64,000 nt of DNA from Granulicella sp. S156 (GCF_009766105.1 NZ_LMUH01000018.1:84403-148402); one strand, 5' to 3'; positions 52,682-62,289 are shown, numbered from the stretch's first letter. Numbers and translations: made by a program. Notes: generated by a model not told the origin, from the sequence alone.

Positions 52682-53958
52682 GTCAAGACCTCGGCAGAGG
52701 CGGGGTACTTGGAGAGAACAGCTCTTGTTTCGGCCGCCGCGCGCCTGTACATCTCGATTGTTGCCGGAGCGTCGATATTTTCCGAATAGAGCTCTGGCCA
52801 TTCATCGTATAACTCGGTATTCGACATCTTCTCGAATTTCAATGTGAGTTCGGCAAGGTCGGCGAGGTTGCGGCGGCCTTCGTCGGCCGGCTGGAGGCTG
52901 CCAAATTTCATCTTGAATACATCTCTGCCGTACGCTGTCTTGTCGGGCTGGTAACTTTCAATTGCAATGCGCCGAATAAAACACGGGATGCATTCTCCGC
53001 AATGAGTTGCACCCTTCTTGATCCGCGAGTTCTTCCAGCAACTGTTCGAGTGGGGAATCGTCTCCGGGGCGTTCTTGACGATTGGCTCGATGACTTCCTT
53101 CTTTGTCTTGAGAACATAGGGGTTTTGAATAACAAAATCGATGCCGAATGCGCCCCGCAAGTAGCGCTGCATCTCGGCCAGAACGTCCGGATGTGCCGTG
53201 TGCGTGGAAAAAGCCGCAATCCGCGCCGAGCTGAGGGGAAGGTGAATGGCCATCTGTCCATTCTCGGCAATCACCACAATCTCTCGTCGACCCAAGCGGT
53301 TTGCGGTGATGGCCGCAAGCGTCAGGAAAAGGAAGGAGCGAGTTCGCTGGCTGTTTTCAATTGCGTGCTCGAATGAGTCCTTGTCGCGGGCGGACACAAA
53401 AAAGCTGTGATGCGTTAGGTTGCATCCTTTCTTCAACAACATTTGGTAGAGCGTCGATTGAGCCGTCGTCGTCTGCCGGTTCATTGTGTGGTGACTCACG
53501 AGGGCTAAGCTATCGGCACCGCGGGAAAACTCGACCGCGGCGGCCAGAGAGTCAAGGCCGCCGGAGAATAAGAGAACTTTGCCCGCAGCGTGTTTGGTGC
53601 CCTTGGAATCGGAAATTGTTCCAGGACATTGATAGAGGTTGATCCGCCAGGTGTCGTTCGATAATCGTCGCAACGTTTTTTCGATGATGGGTACCAGGCC
53701 GATGAGGTGCCCGGTATTGACGATCGGAATATGTAGTTCGAGCGTACGCGCGAATCTCTCGCGCTCCCCTCGTTGCTGTCCGCGATCGGCGGCAAATATC
53801 GAAGATGCGATCGACAGAAGATCCAGTTCAAGACTGGATATTTCTCCAAAGTTCTCCTCGACGCTCTTTCTGCCGGTGATGACATCGCCATCAAGCTTCA
53901 GCAGCGTTCCCAAGGGGACCTGAGGGGTTGCGCCACGATAGAAATGGAATGTGGCCAT
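52678..53958 (-). CDS. QueC-like ATP pyrophosphatase (QatC-type, defence-associated)
   Basis: 426 aa. A PP-loop FSGGLDSLAAAVEFS (about 131-145) is the ATP-binding site of QueC (7-cyano-7-deazaguanine synthase) and other N-type ATP pyrophosphatases. C-terminal zinc cysteines follow the QueC pattern: C-x11-C-x2-C-x2-C in SCWKNSRIKKG, then ATHCGECIPCFIRR. It is almost twice as long as housekeeping QueC, with N-terminal (130 aa) and C-terminal extensions. No other queuosine genes are present. QueC-like proteins occur in Qat and type IV CBASS defence systems. Coupled to its neighbours on both sides (TAATG and ATGA). Confidence 0.8.
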   Translation of the reverse strand: MATFHFYRGATPQVPLGTLLKLDGDVITGRKSVEENFGEISSLELDLLSIASSIFAADRGQQRGERERFARTLELHIPIVNTGHLIGLVPIIEKTLRRLSNDTWRINLYQCPGTISDSKGTKHAAGKVLLFSGGLDSLAAAVEFSRGADSLALVSHHTMNRQTTTAQSTLYQMLLKKGCNLTHHSFFVSARDKDSFEHAIENSQRTRSFLFLTLAAITANRLGRREIVVIAENGQMAIHLPLSSARIAAFSTHTAHPDVLAEMQRYLRGAFGIDFVIQNPYVLKTKKEVIEPIVKNAPETIPHSNSCWKNSRIKKGATHCGECIPCFIRRIAIESYQPDKTAYGRDVFKMKFGSLQPADEGRRNLADLAELTLKFEKMSNTELYDEWPELYSENIDAPATIEMYRRAAAETRAVLSKYPASAEVLT

Positions 53959-54521
53959 TAACGTGTACCCTTCAACTTCCGGAACACGCCCCCAACATAT
54001 TTCGCCCAGCCATCAGGGTCAACCGCCGGCACTCCGGCGGAGCTGACAATTGACCGCGTCGTCTCCTTGAGGCTGGATTTGAGCGCGATTGCCGCCGATG
54101 TCGTTTTGACCCGATCGGATGCGCCCACAAAGCTCGGCAAGTCCCGCGAGGCATAGTACGATGTCGCTTCCGCGAAAAGCTCGCGTGCGAATCCTTCTGC
54201 GCCCTGCTGGGCATGGACGGCACGAACCAGAGCTCTTTTGGCAATCTCCACCGCGAAGCCGCCCTTGTTTTGGTCTGCCAGATGCTCCTCAAATGTATGA
54301 AGCGAGATTCGGACATCTGAGGACTCCGCCGCCAGGCGACAGGCGGTCGCCAGCACCGGCTGGGAGAAGTCGTCGGCAGCTTCCGGGCCACGTTCGGCTT
54401 GAACCGAACGCCAAATTTCGCGATTCTGCCTCGAAACCGGAACCTCAGGCCGACCAAGTACCGCCAAGGCCATCTTCCATGGCGGCGTGTCCGGAGAAGC
54501 GACATTTTTCGATGTGCCCAT
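53958..54521 (-). CDS. Unknown helical protein of the QueC-like cassette
   Basis: 187 aa, predominantly helical (AVEIAKRALVRAVHAQQGAE, FARELFAEATSYYASRD, RVKTTSAAIALKSSLKETTR). No motif of a known enzyme. Its start and stop are both in TAATG overlaps with the neighbouring genes, so stoichiometric expression with the QueC-like protein is expected. It could be the protein substrate or adaptor of the QueC-like enzyme. Confidence 0.65.
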   Translation of the reverse strand: MGTSKNVASPDTPPWKMALAVLGRPEVPVSRQNREIWRSVQAERGPEAADDFSQPVLATACRLAAESSDVRISLHTFEEHLADQNKGGFAVEIAKRALVRAVHAQQGAEGFARELFAEATSYYASRDLPSFVGASDRVKTTSAAIALKSSLKETTRSIVSSAGVPAVDPDGWAKYVGGVFRKLKGTR

Positions 54522-55432
54522 TAGTAGCGCTCCGCTTTGAGGGCTTCCACCTCTTTGTCAAACATGCCCCTCGTCAAAAGGCCGCCGGCGAACAGAAGCC
54601 GCCACTTTATCCCCGTCCTGAGATTGGGCTGATGCTTGAAGCAAGTTACGAAGTGGGCCAGCGTGCTGACCTCGAGAAACGCGGCCGGAACTCCAGCCTG
54701 AGACATGAATTCGCGGGAGATTTGCAACAGCGAGGCTTCGCTCTGGTCGAAGGCCTTTGAGACGACTGCCGCGCCGAAGACTTCTGCGAATCCTCGTTGC
54801 CGGATGCGTTCGGTCTCGGTATATTCGGCCAGTGCGCGAAGCTTGGAGATAGCGGCATTGAACGATGTGGAAGTTGCTTTCGCGTCCAAGACCAATACAC
54901 TTCCGTCTGGAATCTGGGCAATCATGTCTGAGACCTTTTGACCGCGCTTGGCGGCACCGAGCCGCCTGACAGATCTGCCGAAACAGAACTCCAAGCCGTC
55001 GGCCACCAGTGATTCGAACAGCCGCCATGCCTCCCCGTCGACCCCTTCGGGGTTGGCGTTCTTTGCCGCAATCTCCAGCTTGCTGAGGTACGAGTCATCC
55101 AATGCGCGCCAGGATGGCACGGCTCCGCCGAAGGATTCCAGGAAGTCGACCCAGCCGAGCTGGTCTGTGCCCGATAAGTTGGCGATAGCAACGAGGGTTC
55201 GATTGGAGCGCCGGGCCGCCAGGTGGACCTGAGGCCAAATGTCGGGCGGAAGTTGATCTTCGTCCGTCAGGACAATCATCAAGGGAACGCTGGCGCCAAG
55301 CATTGGCGCTGAACAGTAAATCTCCGTGTGGGTAGGCTGCCTCTCGTTGTTTTCGATCCTGAACCCGGAAAGTAGCAGCGTCCGGATAGCCGTTTGCAAA
55401 TTCGGGCGACTGCTGAGCTGGGTCAGGGGCAT
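54521..55432 (-). CDS. PD-(D/E)xK-like protein, first gene of the QueC-like cassette
   Basis: 303 aa. Residues about 140-210 have the fold pattern EAWRLFESLVADGLEFCFG, then KVSDMIAQIPDGSVLVLDAK with an Asp and D-A-K at the spacing of restriction-like nucleases. The N-terminal 120 residues (LMIVLTDEDQLPPDIW, RTLVAIANLSG) are a separate alpha/beta domain. It heads a four-gene run with overlapping stop/start codons. A cleavage effector is plausible. Confidence 0.65.
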   Translation of the reverse strand: MPLTQLSSRPNLQTAIRTLLLSGFRIENNERQPTHTEIYCSAPMLGASVPLMIVLTDEDQLPPDIWPQVHLAARRSNRTLVAIANLSGTDQLGWVDFLESFGGAVPSWRALDDSYLSKLEIAAKNANPEGVDGEAWRLFESLVADGLEFCFGRSVRRLGAAKRGQKVSDMIAQIPDGSVLVLDAKATSTSFNAAISKLRALAEYTETERIRQRGFAEVFGAAVVSKAFDQSEASLLQISREFMSQAGVPAAFLEVSTLAHFVTCFKHQPNLRTGIKWRLLFAGGLLTRGMFDKEVEALKAERY

Positions 55433-55568
55433 TTGAGGAGCAATTGTAGTTCAGTTTCCTCCTCTGGCACACGCGAGCTCCTGAAACCACACAAAGTGCC
55501 TGTACCTGATCGCTCCTAATTCGGTGGCGATTGACTGGATATTGGCTTCACAACGGCTGCATTCTACC

Positions 55569-58500
55569 TTAATGAAAGTCATGCGACCGTACTTCGAGAG
55601 CACGGTCGGAAAGAGCTGTCAGGCGCGTTGCCTTCACATGGATCACGTTGTCCTGGTTCTGGAGTGGGCCTTCTACAAGTAGAAACTTGCTGCGGGTGAC
55701 CACCAGGCGGTCCCGGTCGTAGAGATCGGGTGTCACGATGACGTTGGCGATGCCAGTCTCGTCTTCCATTGAAATGAAGATGAATCCCTTGGCCGTGCCT
55801 GGCCTCTGCCGTGCAATGATGCAGCCGGCCACGCGGACAAACTCACCGTCGCGGCGGGTTCGCAGTTCTTCGGCAGAGAGGATATTGCTGCGTCGCAGCG
55901 CGGGCCGACGGTAGTACATGGGATGCTTTCCAACCGTGAGTCCCGTGCCTGCATAGTCCGCGACGAGGCGCTCTTCGACGTTCATCTGCTGCAGAGGACG
56001 CGCGGCGGAGTCTTCGCTCAATGATTCGCTGGCCTGTCGGAGTAATGGTCCTTCGAGCTTCCCGGCGCGCTCGACCTGCCATAGCGCATCGCGGCGATGC
56101 TGGATGCCGTCGAGTTGGTTCAGGGCGCCGATTTGCGCGAGCCTCGTCAGTTCTCTCCGATTGAGTGATGGCACACGCTGTGTAAGGTCTTCCGCGGAAC
56201 GGAAAGGACCGTCATGTTGGCGTGATAAGACTAGCGCCTCCACCGATCGCTTCGCTATGCTCTTTGCGTAGCCGAGTCCGATTCGCAAAGAGAGAGTGCC
56301 GTCACTCTCGTGTTCGACAGTGCAGGGCCAGTTCGATACCTGCACATCGATGGGTTTCACACGCAGCCCATGCCGCTGCGCGTCCTTGACGAGGACCGCA
56401 GCGCTGTAAAAGCCCATCGGCTGGTTATTGAGGATCGCGGCTGTGAACGCTGCCAGGTATTTCACCTTGAAGTACGCAGAAGCATAGGCAATGAGAGCAA
56501 AGCTGGCCGCGTGCGATTCGGGGAAGCCGTACAAGGAAAATGAGCTGATGTGCTGAACAATAGTGTCCTGGGTCTTCGCGTCAATGCCTTTGGTAGTCAT
56601 GCCTGAACGCAGCTTGCTTTCAAGAGACTTCATGCGCTCCCATGAACGGCGCATCCCTACGGCACGTCTTAGCTCATCGGCCTCCGCGCCAGAAAAATCG
56701 GCGACCGTCATGGCGATACGCAGCAGTTGCTCTTGAAATAGTGGCACTCCAAGCGTGCGCTTCAGAACAGGTTCTAGCGAAGGGTGAGGGTAACTCACGG
56801 CTTCTTTTCCCTGGCGCCTCCGCATATACGGGTGCATCATCTGACCAACGATGGGGCCCGGACGAATGATCGCGACCTGAACAACCAAGTCGTAAAATTT
56901 GCGCGGATAATTGCGCGGTAGCGAGGCCATCTGCGCCCTGGACTCGATCTGGAACATACCCACCGTATCGGCCTTCTGGAGAACGCTATAGATTTCGTCG
57001 TCTTCAGGTAGCTGTGCGAGATCGACACTGTCGCCGTAGTGTTGCGGGATCAGTTCCAGGCAATCCTTGATAACAGCCATCATGCCAAGGCCGAGCAGAT
57101 CAACTTTGATAATACCGAGATCGGCGCAATCCTCCTTATCCCACTGGACAACCGTTCGTCCCACCATCGAGGCGCGTTCGAGCGGCACGACATGATTCAA
57201 CTGTCCCTGGCAGATGACCATGCCACCGCTGTGCTGTCCGAGATGACGGGGTAAGTCCTGAATCCGCATTGACAGCTCAAGGTATTTGGCAATGCGCGGA
57301 TGCCGAATGTCGAAGCCGGCATGGTGAAAGGAGTGGGCCATCGTATCCGTCTTGCCTCGCCACTCCCACTGCCCCACGAGGCTCGACAATCGTCCAAGAG
57401 TATCTTCGTCAAAGCCCATTGCCTTGCCTGTCTCGCGGGCGGCAGATTTGCCGCGGTAAGTGATGACATTTGCAGTCATGGCTGCGCCAAGCTCGCCATA
57501 GCGTTGGTACACATACTGGATCGCTTGTTCGCGTTTATCTTCCGAAGGAAGATCGAGATCGATGTCCGGCCATTCGTTGCGGCTCTCGCTTAGGAAACGC
57601 TCGAAGAGCAGATCCATTCCAACCGGGTCGATAGCCGTGATTTCAAGGCAGTAGCACACCGCAGAATTTGCCGCACTGCCGCGACCCTGCACCAAGATAT
57701 CGTTCTGTTTGCAAAAACGGATGATGTCCCAGACGATTAAAAAGTATCCAGCAAATCCGAGCTTCGCAATGAGCGCCAGTTCGCGCTCCACCTGCTTCCT
57801 GGCTTTATCCATGAGGTTGCGGTCGTTCTTGGGAGCATACCTGCTCTCGACGCCTTCCATGACTCGCTTGCGGAGGAAGCTGTCCATCGTCTCTTCATCG
57901 GCAACGGCGTAACGTGGGAATTCGTACCCCAGATCACTGAGCTGAAAGCCAAGTCGCGCAGAAAGACTGACGGTATTCTCGATTGCTCCTGGAACATCGC
58001 GGAATAATGCAGCCATCTCATGCGCGGCGCGAAGGTGACGGTGGCTGTTGACAGCTAGAAGGCGGCCAGCCTGGTCGAGTTCGACATGATTGCGGATGGC
58101 CGTCAATAGATCCTGAATCTCGCGGTCATACGCAGTCGCGTAGCGAACACCATTGGTGGCTATCACCGGGAGATTCAAAGAGCGTGCAATGCGGATCGCG
58201 GCCTGATTGCGCCATTCCTCCTCTCGCTCCTGGTGTCGCTGCAATTCGACATAGACGTTCTTAGAACCAAAGATGTGAATCAGTTGCTGGACGGTTTCGC
58301 GGCCAGCCGACTCACCGCCGCACGCGAGCGCCGCAGCCAATGGTCCCTCGTCTCCCCCGGTAAGACATATCAGGCCTGTGGCGTATTGCTGGAGGTCATC
58401 GAAGGTCGCTGCCCCATCGCCCTTCGTGAGTTCACGCATCTTGAATTTCGTGATGAGCTGGCAGAGATTCTGGTAGCCCTGGCGCGACTCGCAGAGTAAT

Positions 58501-58784
58501 GGAATTCGTGCGGGCTCGGTCTTATGTTGGTGCGGGAGCCACGCCGGTGGTGTCAATCGCGGACCAAAACTCGATATGGAGATCTCCGCTCCGATGTGCG
58601 CACGGATGCTATTGCGCTGCGCGCTGGTGTGGAAACGGGCAGAGCCGTAGACGCCGTTATGGTCGAGTAGCGCCATTGATGGCATCTTCAATTCAACTGC
58701 GCGCTCGATTAAGCTTTCCGGTTGTGACGCAGCCTGAAGGAAGCTGAAGGCGCTGGACGCGTGCAGTTCAACATAGTCAGTCAT
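55569..58784 (-). CDS. dnaE2: Error-prone DNA polymerase III alpha subunit, DnaE2
   Basis: About 1071 aa from the ATG at 58784 (MTDYVELHASSAFSFLQAAS); a TTG at 58793 is an upstream alternative. PHP domain at the N-terminus, then the C-family polymerase core (GRGSAANSAVCYCLEIT, DIDLDLPSEDKRE; PLFQEQLLRIAM; RAVGMRRSWE), helix-hairpin-helix (LSLRIGLGYAKSIA) and a C-terminal OB fold (RVAGCIIARQRPGTAKGFIF). DnaE2 performs translesion synthesis with ImuA and ImuB. The start lies inside the end of imuB. Last gene of the imuA-imuB-dnaE2 operon. Confidence 0.93.
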   Translation of the reverse strand: MTDYVELHASSAFSFLQAASQPESLIERAVELKMPSMALLDHNGVYGSARFHTSAQRNSIRAHIGAEISISSFGPRLTPPAWLPHQHKTEPARIPLLCESRQGYQNLCQLITKFKMRELTKGDGAATFDDLQQYATGLICLTGGDEGPLAAALACGGESAGRETVQQLIHIFGSKNVYVELQRHQEREEEWRNQAAIRIARSLNLPVIATNGVRYATAYDREIQDLLTAIRNHVELDQAGRLLAVNSHRHLRAAHEMAALFRDVPGAIENTVSLSARLGFQLSDLGYEFPRYAVADEETMDSFLRKRVMEGVESRYAPKNDRNLMDKARKQVERELALIAKLGFAGYFLIVWDIIRFCKQNDILVQGRGSAANSAVCYCLEITAIDPVGMDLLFERFLSESRNEWPDIDLDLPSEDKREQAIQYVYQRYGELGAAMTANVITYRGKSAARETGKAMGFDEDTLGRLSSLVGQWEWRGKTDTMAHSFHHAGFDIRHPRIAKYLELSMRIQDLPRHLGQHSGGMVICQGQLNHVVPLERASMVGRTVVQWDKEDCADLGIIKVDLLGLGMMAVIKDCLELIPQHYGDSVDLAQLPEDDEIYSVLQKADTVGMFQIESRAQMASLPRNYPRKFYDLVVQVAIIRPGPIVGQMMHPYMRRRQGKEAVSYPHPSLEPVLKRTLGVPLFQEQLLRIAMTVADFSGAEADELRRAVGMRRSWERMKSLESKLRSGMTTKGIDAKTQDTIVQHISSFSLYGFPESHAASFALIAYASAYFKVKYLAAFTAAILNNQPMGFYSAAVLVKDAQRHGLRVKPIDVQVSNWPCTVEHESDGTLSLRIGLGYAKSIAKRSVEALVLSRQHDGPFRSAEDLTQRVPSLNRRELTRLAQIGALNQLDGIQHRRDALWQVERAGKLEGPLLRQASESLSEDSAARPLQQMNVEERLVADYAGTGLTVGKHPMYYRRPALRRSNILSAEELRTRRDGEFVRVAGCIIARQRPGTAKGFIFISMEDETGIANVIVTPDLYDRDRLVVTRSKFLLVEGPLQNQDNVIHVKATRLTALSDRALEVRSHDFH

Positions 58785-60285
58785 ACAGCCCAACGATCTG
58801 CCATTGGTTGCGCAACAGGTCGCGAATCAGGCAGACACAAAGCATGACGCCATCATGAGTACGGACCGCAAGGTCCCACTGCTCAGATCCCCATAGCGTT
58901 GCTGTCCACCACTCGCCACCCGTCAGCCACGGACCGTACGCGCTTTCGACCGAATAGCGCCTCTCTCGAAACGTGAACGCCTTGGGTCGTTCGCTCTGCA
59001 ATGTGACAAACACTGTCTCTGCCGGACGTAACCGCCGCATGGCTGGCCGCATCGGGGCGGATGAGAGCGCCGAGGGATCTGCTGAGGAGATGCTGAAGGG
59101 TTCGATGCGGAAGCCGTCAAGCTGATGCGTGTCCGTAAGAACAGCACGGCCAACGTTCTCATCACCGACGATGGCGCGGATGCGTGCGAGCGTGACATCG
59201 AGACGGGAAGACTCTGGCAACTGCGGAGAGAACAGTCCAAGTTGTATCTGGCTCGTGCTTCCTGATTCGGCGTCGAGTTCAACAGCCAGGATCGCAGCTT
59301 GGGGAGGATGGGATTCGAGGTCTAGATGCAGCAGCTTGAGCCAGACTTGCCGATCGTTGGTGGGCAGTGCGGGCTGAACCGTACGCGTGTATGTTGTGCC
59401 GCCTTCGAGAGCAAGAGTGACGCTGACAGAGGCCAAGGCGAGCACTCGCGCAGTAGCGCGCAAAATGATCTGCTCCAGCATCACGTTCACCACGAACATC
59501 AGGGCATCGAGTAACTCTACAGGCGAGTCCAACTCCATTCGCTCCACGAGGGTGAACACCGGTTCTACAGGCTGAAAGAGGTGCGGCATCTCGCCGCGCG
59601 CCATCTGGCGGAGCCGCTTGCCAGCCTGTCCTATTCGGGAGATGAGTTCCTTCTCCGGCAACGCGGCCAGCATTCCCAGTGTGTTAATACCCCAGAGCGC
59701 AAAGGTCTGAGCCTGTTCTTCGGTAAGATCGAGTACCGTGAGCGGCAAGGCTGCCAGTGCCTTGCTCTCTTCGCCTGTGGGTATGATCCGCACCGATATC
59801 GGCAATGGTCCCTTGGCAACTGCGACTGCTGCATGGAAATTACTGCTCACTGCAACGCAGGCAGTGAGCCCCAGAGTGCCGACGCGGGTAAGTAGATTCC
59901 GAGCGAGCGTTGCCGGTGGGCCGAATAGCCCTGTCGTTCCCGCAATGTCGATCGCGCACAGAAACGAGCGTTCGTAGTCCCAATTCTCGACACGCGGCGA
60001 ATAACAGCCTGCGCATTCGAGCAGAACTGCCCTTGCTGTGGCCTCATCCTTCAAGGATCGTTGCAGCACAATGACTTCGGAAAAGGTGTCAACTTCTACT
60101 CGCGTCATGCCGCGACTCATACCGAGACTTCGCGCCTTGCGTGTGAGGGAGCATATCTCTTCGAGAGGCGGCTCCCCCTCCATCACCACACATGGTTTGC
60201 TCCGTAGTTCTGGCCGCAGACGAAGCAATGCCTGTGCCGGAAACTCCTTTGCATAGAGGCAGGCGTAGATTTCGTGCTTTGTCAT
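58777..60285 (-). CDS. imuB: ImuB, catalytically dead Y-family polymerase
   Basis: 502 aa. Y-family fold, but the catalytic Asp region reads YACLYAKEFPAQALLRL in place of DMDAFYAS, and the second acidic pair is CAIDIAGTTGLFG rather than S-x-D-E. These losses define ImuB, which bridges the beta clamp and DnaE2. A putative clamp-binding segment, QIQLGLFSPQ, is at about 345. Its ATG overlaps the imuA stop (ATGA). Confidence 0.9.
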   Translation of the reverse strand: MTKHEIYACLYAKEFPAQALLRLRPELRSKPCVVMEGEPPLEEICSLTRKARSLGMSRGMTRVEVDTFSEVIVLQRSLKDEATARAVLLECAGCYSPRVENWDYERSFLCAIDIAGTTGLFGPPATLARNLLTRVGTLGLTACVAVSSNFHAAVAVAKGPLPISVRIIPTGEESKALAALPLTVLDLTEEQAQTFALWGINTLGMLAALPEKELISRIGQAGKRLRQMARGEMPHLFQPVEPVFTLVERMELDSPVELLDALMFVVNVMLEQIILRATARVLALASVSVTLALEGGTTYTRTVQPALPTNDRQVWLKLLHLDLESHPPQAAILAVELDAESGSTSQIQLGLFSPQLPESSRLDVTLARIRAIVGDENVGRAVLTDTHQLDGFRIEPFSISSADPSALSSAPMRPAMRRLRPAETVFVTLQSERPKAFTFRERRYSVESAYGPWLTGGEWWTATLWGSEQWDLAVRTHDGVMLCVCLIRDLLRNQWQIVGLYD

Positions 60286-61391
60286 CGTTCACCTGCCCAG
60301 GTGCTCTGGCTTCTCCAGCGCGCGGCGTTCACGCTGTGGGGAGGCTTGCGTAGCGGGATTACATTTGTCGGTTCCTGCGCGAAGCGTCTACGCTCGACTT
60401 GCAGGCGGTGTTCGATTCCCGTGAATAAGGTAGTTTCGTTATCGCGCGCCTCGCCTGGCTGGAACCGCAGCAGAAGCTCACTGCTGCTCTTGGCGCACGA
60501 ATGCTGCGTGAGGAGAAGGAACACAGCCTGCGTCCGCTCTGCAGCCGTGCGGTAGCGGAACCATGTAGACAGCGGGACGCGCGAGGCGTACTCCGGGGCG
60601 ATGCTCGCCATGTCGAGGACAATCGCACTGAAGCCCCCGGCCTGCAAAAGAAGATCTGTGACTCGGAGAGCCTGCTCGATGCGCGCCCACGGTTTGGTGG
60701 GGTTCATGCGCAAATTCGAGCGCGTCGCAATGGCCTGTGGCTGCGGCATAAAGACTTCCCGCTCCGCTCGTATCTTGTGTTGGGGCTCGGCGCAGCGTGG
60801 CGCTATGGCCTCCGGCCGAAGCAGGCCACTCACGGCATCCGGGAGTCCTTTGACTTCGTTGCGCGGATGTCCCCCGCAGCCACCGCCGTGCAAGCCCTTC
60901 TTGATGGAGGCTGGAATAAAAAACCTGTCGGGTAACGAGAACTTGTATTCGGTAGATGGTTTAGCTTGCGATTTAGAAACCCCGCACCGCACCCATAGCA
61001 GGCGGGCAAGATCGACCCCCGCTTCTGCTGCGGATTCGGGACAGAGCGTGTCGGAAACGTCTACCCACGCACAGGCTCTTCCTGCATGGACAAGGTGACG
61101 CAGGAATGAGAGTGCAATTCCTGTGCGACCGGTCGATTCCACTCCGGCCATCTCGGTGATGGCTCCGACCGGCAGTCCGCCCGCTAGCAGAACATCGACC
61201 TCACTCACGCCAGTCGGCACGACGGGGCGAATCACTCGTGGAACCGGGGTGAGCGCTGAGGGAATCTTGCGAGCGAGTTTAGCTTCGATCTGGAGTCGGA
61301 TTGTGGCGGCGGTGGGCACGAGGTATGTTCGCCTTATGTTCGCCTTGTGGGTTAGGGCTGTCAACCGGTCTCTGCCTCGTTCACGGTGCAA
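60282..61391 (-). CDS. imuA: ImuA, RecA-like mutasome protein
   Basis: RecA/SulA-like core: LLAGGLPVGAITEMAG followed by ESTGRTGIALSFLRHLV (Walker A-like), ACAWVDVSDTLCPESAAEAG and FSAIVLDMASIAP. ImuA interacts with RecA and ImuB in SOS mutagenesis. The frame opens at 61391 (369 aa), but a LexA-type direct repeat lies inside its first 25 codons (61327-61341). A GTG at 61319 (VPTAATIRLQ), just downstream of the box, is a better start. Confidence 0.85.
   Translation of the reverse strand: MHRERGRDRLTALTHKANIRRTYLVPTAATIRLQIEAKLARKIPSALTPVPRVIRPVVPTGVSEVDVLLAGGLPVGAITEMAGVESTGRTGIALSFLRHLVHAGRACAWVDVSDTLCPESAAEAGVDLARLLWVRCGVSKSQAKPSTEYKFSLPDRFFIPASIKKGLHGGGCGGHPRNEVKGLPDAVSGLLRPEAIAPRCAEPQHKIRAEREVFMPQPQAIATRSNLRMNPTKPWARIEQALRVTDLLLQAGGFSAIVLDMASIAPEYASRVPLSTWFRYRTAAERTQAVFLLLTQHSCAKSSSELLLRFQPGEARDNETTLFTGIEHRLQVERRRFAQEPTNVIPLRKPPHSVNAARWRSQSTWAGER
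61327..61344 (-). promoter_or_regulatory. Putative LexA (SOS) box upstream of imuA
   Basis: GTTCGCCTTATGTTCGCC on the plus strand, that is GTTC-N7-GTTC, the direct-repeat LexA site known from alphaproteobacteria. A near-identical site precedes dinB. It is positioned to block imuA transcription if the GTG at 61319 is the real start. Confidence 0.65.
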
Positions 61392-61482
61392 TCGGCTCTA
61401 ATCCCCATGAAAATAAGAGGTTTATTTTTCCAAGGCCTGTGACTTGTGGGGGGCCACTTTGAGAGGTTAGGTATTTCACAAG

Positions 61483-61581
61483 ATGCGCCAAGGCTTCTAC
61501 ACTGGCCTCCATGCGTGGCGGATATCTACAGTGCAGATTCGTGATGACGAAGATCCCCATAAGGTCGTAGAGGAGGCGTAA
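61483..61581 (+). CDS. Possible 32-aa leader peptide upstream of the SRAP gene
   Basis: An ATG at 61483 opens a 32-codon frame (MRQGFYTGLHAWRISTVQI, then RDDEDPHKVVEEA) that stops 4 bases before the SRAP start. Its 3' end overlaps the SRAP ribosome-binding site (GGAGG, 61572-61576). The protein-like composition and position suggest a coupled small gene, but chance cannot be excluded. Confidence 0.35.
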   Translation: MRQGFYTGLHAWRISTVQIRDDEDPHKVVEEA

Positions 61582-61585
61582 ACGA

Positions 61586-62251
61586 ATGTGCGGGCGCTAC
61601 AAGAGACCAGGCAAGCAGAAAATCGCGGAGGCCTTTGCCGTAAGTGAGGGGCTGGAGGCGTTTGATCTCGAAGCTGATGACAATGCCTGTCCTCAATCTT
61701 TTCAGCCCGTCATCCATTTGAATGCGAATGGAGAGCGTCAGATGGAACTGATGCGCTGGGCGTTTAGGTTACCGGATAGACTCCTATTCAATGCTCGTTC
61801 CGAAGGAATCACGAAATCAAAGTTCTGGGCGGACTCCTTCCAGAAGCGTCGCTGCATCATTCCGGCGAGTGCCATTCAGGAATCGCAAGACCTGCCCGAT
61901 GGGAAGAAGGGCGACAAGTACGAGTTCGATATTCCCGGTCGAGAAATTTTCGGAATGGCAGGTATATGGAAGCCCTGGCAACATCCGGGGACCGGTCAAT
62001 GGGAATCTACATTCGCAGTTCTCACTCGAGAACCGAACGAAGTTATGATGCCGATTCACAAGCGTCTGGCGACTGTGTTGGAGCCACGGGACCATACGGA
62101 GTATCTCGCGTTCGCTGAGAGGCCGCCCATCCATCTGCTACGTATTCTGCCGTCCAATGAATTGCGTGCGAGGCGTCTAGAGAAGCCTGCGCTAACACCG
62201 AAGTCGAAGCTGAAAGTAGATCCTCAGATATCCCTTTTCGGTTCGGAGTGA
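61586..62251 (+). CDS. SRAP domain protein (HMCES/YedK family)
   Basis: 221 aa. The catalytic Cys is the second residue (MCGRYKR), exposed after Met removal. Other residues are Asn in LLFNARSEGI, Glu in CIIPASAIQES (the usual G-YEW is degenerate) and His in PIHKRLATVL. SRAP proteins form a stable thiazolidine crosslink to abasic sites in single-stranded DNA, shielding them from cleavage. Position between imuA and dinB ties it to lesion tolerance. Confidence 0.88.
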   Translation: MCGRYKRPGKQKIAEAFAVSEGLEAFDLEADDNACPQSFQPVIHLNANGERQMELMRWAFRLPDRLLFNARSEGITKSKFWADSFQKRRCIIPASAIQESQDLPDGKKGDKYEFDIPGREIFGMAGIWKPWQHPGTGQWESTFAVLTREPNEVMMPIHKRLATVLEPRDHTEYLAFAERPPIHLLRILPSNELRARRLEKPALTPKSKLKVDPQISLFGSE

Positions 62252-62289
62252 TCTCCGAGCCTCATTGAGGTAAGCGATCCCGTTGTGAA

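Noticed and set aside
52678-53958. Interpretation of the QueC-like gene as housekeeping queuosine synthesis
   Set aside because: No queD, queE or queF nearby, the protein is nearly twice normal length, and it is coupled to unknown and nuclease-fold genes.
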